This document shows, in pieces, positions 48,019 through 50,679 of a stretch of 50,679 bases of DNA (the first letter of the stretch is position 1; every line of letters starts with the position of its first letter). Source of the DNA: an archaeon (GTDB lineage: Archaea > Thermoproteota > Nitrososphaeria > Nitrososphaerales > Gagatemarchaeaceae); the NCBI GenBank assembly GCA_021791695.1, contig JAJYWC010000012.1, positions 1-50,679 of the forward strand. The letters are read 5' to 3'. Under the pieces are notes generated by a model. The model made no database searches and was not told where the DNA came from. It was given only the letters and a program-made list of their open reading frames with translations. A program made the position numbers and the translations under genes.

Positions 48019-48228
48019 CTAGGGTCCTTCAAAGCCGCAGCTGATGCACTTGTATCTTCTGGAGAACTTCCTGCACCGTTGGCAGCGCCAGATGAAGACT
48101 TGGTGGCAGTTGGGACAGTAAAAGCGCGAGGCCTCCTCCCTTGGCATGATCGGCCTGTTGCACGATGTACAGGTCGGGAGGGTGATGCTCTTCTGAGACA
48201 AACTGGCAGGCCTCTCCGGGGCTCCCAC
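48019..48228 (-). CDS. Zinc-ribbon RNA-binding protein (DUF1610/HVO_2753-like)
   Basis: Four CxxC-type knuckles are present: CTSC, CPNC, CQRC and CISC, giving two zinc ribbons in 69 residues. This matches the small archaeal zinc-finger family located beside aEF-1B and linked to translation. The true start may be a few codons inside the longest reading. It precedes ef1b on the same strand. Confidence 0.85.
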   Translation of the reverse strand: MGAPERPASLSQKSITLPTCTSCNRPIMPREEASRFYCPNCHQVFIWRCQRCRKFSRRYKCISCGFEGP

Positions 48229-48250
48229 ATATACCTTGCTGCCTCTCGGG

Positions 48251-49414
48251 CTAACGGACGAGGGATGCGAGAGCCTGCCTCGCCTCGGCTGAGATGAGCA
48301 CCCCGGCGAGTTGGAGCGTCCCCTTCACTCCCACCGCCGAAAGCAGAGCGGTCGCATGGAAGTCGAAGTCGGCCGATGCGAGCCTTTCGGAGACCCTCTT
48401 CGATGAAAGCAGGGAGACTATCCTCTCCAGGTCGTCGTTGGAGAGCCCCTCGAAGATACCCCTGAGCCTTTTCATCGTCCTGAACTCGGTGCCGAACCGG
48501 TTCTCCCAGCTCCGCTGATAACCACCCAGCTCCGTCGGGTCCTTCCGTGTCAGAGCCTTCCACACGGACCTTGCTGCCGTAATCCCTCCCGCGACCGATG
48601 CCAGGATGCCTCCCGCCGTGGTGGGCTTGACCTGTCCCGCAGCCTCCCCGACGAGTATCGTCCTCCCCGACACGAAATCGGCTACCGGGCCGCCGACGTA
48701 GATGGGCGCTGCGACCTTTTTCAGAACCTCACCGCCCCTCCCTGCGAGGAAAGACTCCAGGGCCCTGAAGCTGTTGACCCCAAACCCCGCCGCTCCAACC
48801 TTCGCGATGTCATCTCCGCGCGGTATCACCCACGCGAAGAATCCCGGATACTTGCGCCGGTCGAGATGCACTTCGACCTCACCATCTCTGACCCACCTGC
48901 CGCGGACCTCGTACTTGGCCGCCGGGATCAACCCCAAGCGGTTGCGCCTGATGACACCGGAGGGCCCCGTCGCGTCGACGTAGTAGGCGCAGCGGTACTC
49001 TTCCCCGCCAGCCTTCACCCTGACGCCCCCGGGAGTGGTCTCCGTCCCGATGACCCTGGATGATGTCAGGACCTTCGCACCACGCGAGACCGCCAGCTCT
49101 GCCAGCTGCCTGTCGTAGGCGCCCCTGTCTATCACGACCACGTCGAGTCTGGATGCGTCCAGGGTGGTCGACGCGCCGGAGGGAGAGAAGACCGTGCCGC
49201 TCCGGACCCTGCTCTGTATGCAGTCCTTCTCTGGAGCGATGTACTCGCCCATCGCCCTCAGCGAGACAAGGCCGTCGCACTTCTCCGGCTCGCCTATCTC
49301 GCGGTCTTCTTCGAGGACGAGGACGCTGAGACCGAGGGAAGCCGCTTCTGAAGCGAAGCTCAGGCCGCCAACGCTGCCGCCTCCAATCACGACGTCGTAG
49401 GGGGTCGAGCTCAA
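48251..49414 (-). CDS. Geranylgeranyl-reductase-family flavoprotein
   Basis: This FAD-dependent enzyme family reduces the double bonds of archaeal isoprenoid lipids. The N-terminus gives PYDVVIGGGSVGGLSFA, the Rossmann FAD motif. DREIGEPEKCDGLVSLRAMGEY follows, then RWVRDGEVEVHLDRRKYPGFFAWVIPRGDD, and GRTILVGEAAGQVKPTTAGGI is the second FAD motif. A C-terminal helical part follows. TTG 49414 is the best start (387 aa); the frame stays open upstream to 49525, but those residues are not family-like. Confidence 0.88.
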   Translation of the reverse strand: MSSTPYDVVIGGGSVGGLSFASEAASLGLSVLVLEEDREIGEPEKCDGLVSLRAMGEYIAPEKDCIQSRVRSGTVFSPSGASTTLDASRLDVVVIDRGAYDRQLAELAVSRGAKVLTSSRVIGTETTPGGVRVKAGGEEYRCAYYVDATGPSGVIRRNRLGLIPAAKYEVRGRWVRDGEVEVHLDRRKYPGFFAWVIPRGDDIAKVGAAGFGVNSFRALESFLAGRGGEVLKKVAAPIYVGGPVADFVSGRTILVGEAAGQVKPTTAGGILASVAGGITAARSVWKALTRKDPTELGGYQRSWENRFGTEFRTMKRLRGIFEGLSNDDLERIVSLLSSKRVSERLASADFDFHATALLSAVGVKGTLQLAGVLISAEARQALASLVR

Positions 49415-49472
49415 TTCTGGAGTAAACCCTTTACCCGTTTGGTAATAACCCTTGACCCGAATCGGAGACAAA

Positions 49473-49829
49473 ATGGCAGAGTTGAAGCAGGTGATAGTCG
49501 CTCGGACCGACCTCGGGATGGGCAAGGGTAAGCTTGCCGCTCAGGTCGCGCACGCTTCGCTCGCGGCCGTCGAGGAGGGCATGAGGGTCCACCGAGAGTG
49601 GTACGACGAGTGGAGGGAGCAGGGGCAGGCGAAGGTTGTGGTGAAGGCAGCGAGCGAGTCGGAGCTGCTGGAGCTCTTCAAGAAGGCGAAGACGATGGGC
49701 CTGCCAGCGGCCATAATCCAGGACAGGGGGCTGACCCAGCTCGAGCCCGGCACGGTGACCTGCCTCGGGATAGGTCCAGCACCCACCTCCTTGATAGACG
49801 GCGTCACAGGGCAGCTCAAGCTGCTATGA
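49473..49829 (+). CDS. pth2: Peptidyl-tRNA hydrolase, Pth2 type
   Basis: This enzyme recycles peptidyl-tRNA released from stalled ribosomes. The archaeal/eukaryotic Pth2 fold is evident: [25 protein letters not shown] (catalytic Lys/His region), [46 protein letters not shown], and the final [11 protein letters not shown] 49473 is used because the longer frame from 49452 adds residues without family match. A TATA-like GGTAATAAC lies about 24-32 nt upstream. Its stop overlaps the start of truD (ATGA). Confidence 0.95.
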   Translation: MAELKQVIVARTDLGMGKGKLAAQVAHASLAAVEEGMRVHREWYDEWREQGQAKVVVKAASESELLELFKKAKTMGLPAAIIQDRGLTQLEPGTVTCLGIGPAPTSLIDGVTGQLKLL

Positions 49830-50679
49830 CGCTGGAGCCACCGGCAGCCGACATCTCGGCCGGCATGACGGTCTACGCCTCGTCGGGAGACAGGCTGGCG
49901 GGCAGGATAAGGGCGTCGAGGGGCGACTTTGCTGTCGACGAGCTCTTTGACCTCGGACAGGTGGAGAGCGAGAGGAAGGAGGGGTACGTCCCGGTCTATT
50001 CACTACGCAAGTCCGGCCTGGACACGCCCCACGCAGCCAGGGAGCTGGGCGAAGCCCTCAAGAGCAACGTCAACTTCGCGGGGCTCAAGGACAGCCACGC
50101 CGTGACGACCCAGTACGCTAGCGCGAGGAGCAGCAGAGCGTGCGACCCCCTTACGGTGACCGGAAAGGGGTTCGAGGCGCACAGGGTCGGCTACCTCCCG
50201 AGGCCGATAAGCAGGAGCATGATAGCCGGCAACTCGTTCAGGATAGTCGTAAGGACCGGACAGGACATTTCGCGCTCGATAGATGAGGCGTACGCGCTCT
50301 GCCTGACCAGGAGCATGCCCAACTTCTTCGGCTATCAGAGGTTCGGCCTCAGGAGCATGGTGAACCATCGGACCGGAAAGGCGATACTGAAGCGCGACTT
50401 CCGCGGTGCGATGGAGCTCTTCCTTGGCGAGCCAAGGGTCGGGGAGCAGCCCGAGGCGGCCGAGGCTCGGAGTGCGTTCCGCGAAGGGCGGTACGCGGAC
50501 TCCAGGAAGCTCTTCTCAGCGAGGCAGGACATAGAGAGGCGGGTCGCGGGTCACCTCGCCGCTAAGCCGGGAGACTTCTTCGGGGCGTTCAGGAGGGTGC
50601 CTATCCTTCCTCGCAGGCTCCTGGTGCAGTCCTACCAGGCCTACCTGTTCAACCTCACGCTCAGTCGTGCCCTGGAGTC
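49826..50679 (+). CDS. truD: tRNA pseudouridine(13) synthase TruD, truncated at window end
   Basis: TruD converts U13 of certain tRNAs to pseudouridine. The frame from ATG 49826 stays open to the end of the window (284 codons read). Motifs are [14 protein letters not shown], containing the catalytic Asp region GxKDxxAxTxQ, then [18 protein letters not shown], and NFFGYQRFG. The usual archaeal enzyme is about 400 residues, so the C-terminal quarter lies beyond the window. It is coupled to pth2 by the overlapping ATGA. Confidence 0.93.
   Translation, partial: MTLEPPAADISAGMTVYASSGDRLAGRIRASRGDFAVDELFDLGQVESERKEGYVPVYSLRKSGLDTPHAARELGEALKSNVNFAGLKDSHAVTTQYASARSSRACDPLTVTGKGFEAHRVGYLPRPISRSMIAGNSFRIVVRTGQDISRSIDEAYALCLTRSMPNFFGYQRFGLRSMVNHRTGKAILKRDFRGAMELFLGEPRVGEQPEAAEARSAFREGRYADSRKLFSARQDIERRVAGHLAAKPGDFFGAFRRVPILPRRLLVQSYQAYLFNLTLSRALE

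Noticed and set aside
1-50679. CRISPR array, insertion sequence, integrase or rRNA genes
   Set aside because: I saw no regularly spaced repeats, transposase or integrase motifs, terminal inverted repeats or rRNA signatures in the window.

Overview
The window looks like a chromosomal piece of a high-GC archaeon of the Thaumarchaeota/Nitrososphaeria type. Several genes are archaea-specific: TFB, flap endonuclease FEN-1, aEF-1B, the DphB-DUF357 fusion, a CTP-type riboflavin kinase, a RibL-type FAD synthase, DUF371, Pth2, TruD, a geranylgeranyl-reductase-family flavoprotein and translin. Archaeal TATA boxes lie about 25-35 nt before start codons, with little sign of Shine-Dalgarno leaders, and the tRNA-Lys gene carries archaeal-type introns. 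Placement at this level is inference. No ammonia-oxidation genes are present, and the sdh, suf and hydrogenase-like operons point to a respiratory or heterotrophic lifestyle.

Layout. 1-3602: succinate dehydrogenase sdhA-sdhB (+), facing a membrane anchor candidate and a 60-residue membrane protein (-). 3670-9302: a complete SUF iron-sulfur assembly operon on the minus strand (sufC-sufB-sufD-Rieske protein-sufS-sufU) with an inverted repeat at its promoter. 9442-17417: housekeeping and small regulatory genes, including a free methionine sulfoxide reductase, DUF371 coupled to a mevalonate-decarboxylase-family protein, a HEAT-repeat protein, a DUF4443 regulator, a SET-domain protein, an amidohydrolase, a methyltransferase and a PadR regulator coupled to a Cys-rich peptide. 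17418-18244 is gene-poor. 18245-26416: a six-gene operon resembling a group 4 membrane-bound [NiFe] hydrogenase. Its large subunit has lost all the nickel-iron cysteines, so it is best read as an energy-converting hydrogenase-related (Ehr-like) complex.

26417-37661 is a plastic, gene-poor region. It holds a decayed sdhA copy, TFB, several zinc-ribbon or winged-helix small proteins, a three-gene overlapping microcassette (HMA-like, zinc finger, small membrane protein), a tRNA-Lys(CTT) interrupted by two introns, a broken tRNA-Met-like sequence, and a lower-GC pair of secreted surface-protein genes whose large member appears frameshifted at homopolymer runs.

37662-50679 returns to dense core genome: TauE/SafE + DUF1634, ACT and tandem-RAM (Lrp-like) proteins, diphthine synthase, RibL and RibK ending on a shared CTAG, translin, an Hjc-like nuclease, a thioesterase divergent from NnrE, an MBL hydrolase, FEN-1, aEF-1B, a zinc-ribbon protein, a GGR-family flavoprotein, Pth2 and a truncated truD at the window end.

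The sdh, SUF and Ehr-like modules fit together functionally: SUF would supply the Fe-S clusters that Sdh and the Ehr-like complex need, and both are membrane electron-transfer complexes. The most interesting items are the metal-site-free Ehr-like complex, the double-intron tRNA with its broken neighbour, the overlapping microcassette at 31851-32832, and a mevalonate-decarboxylase-family protein lacking the catalytic Asp.
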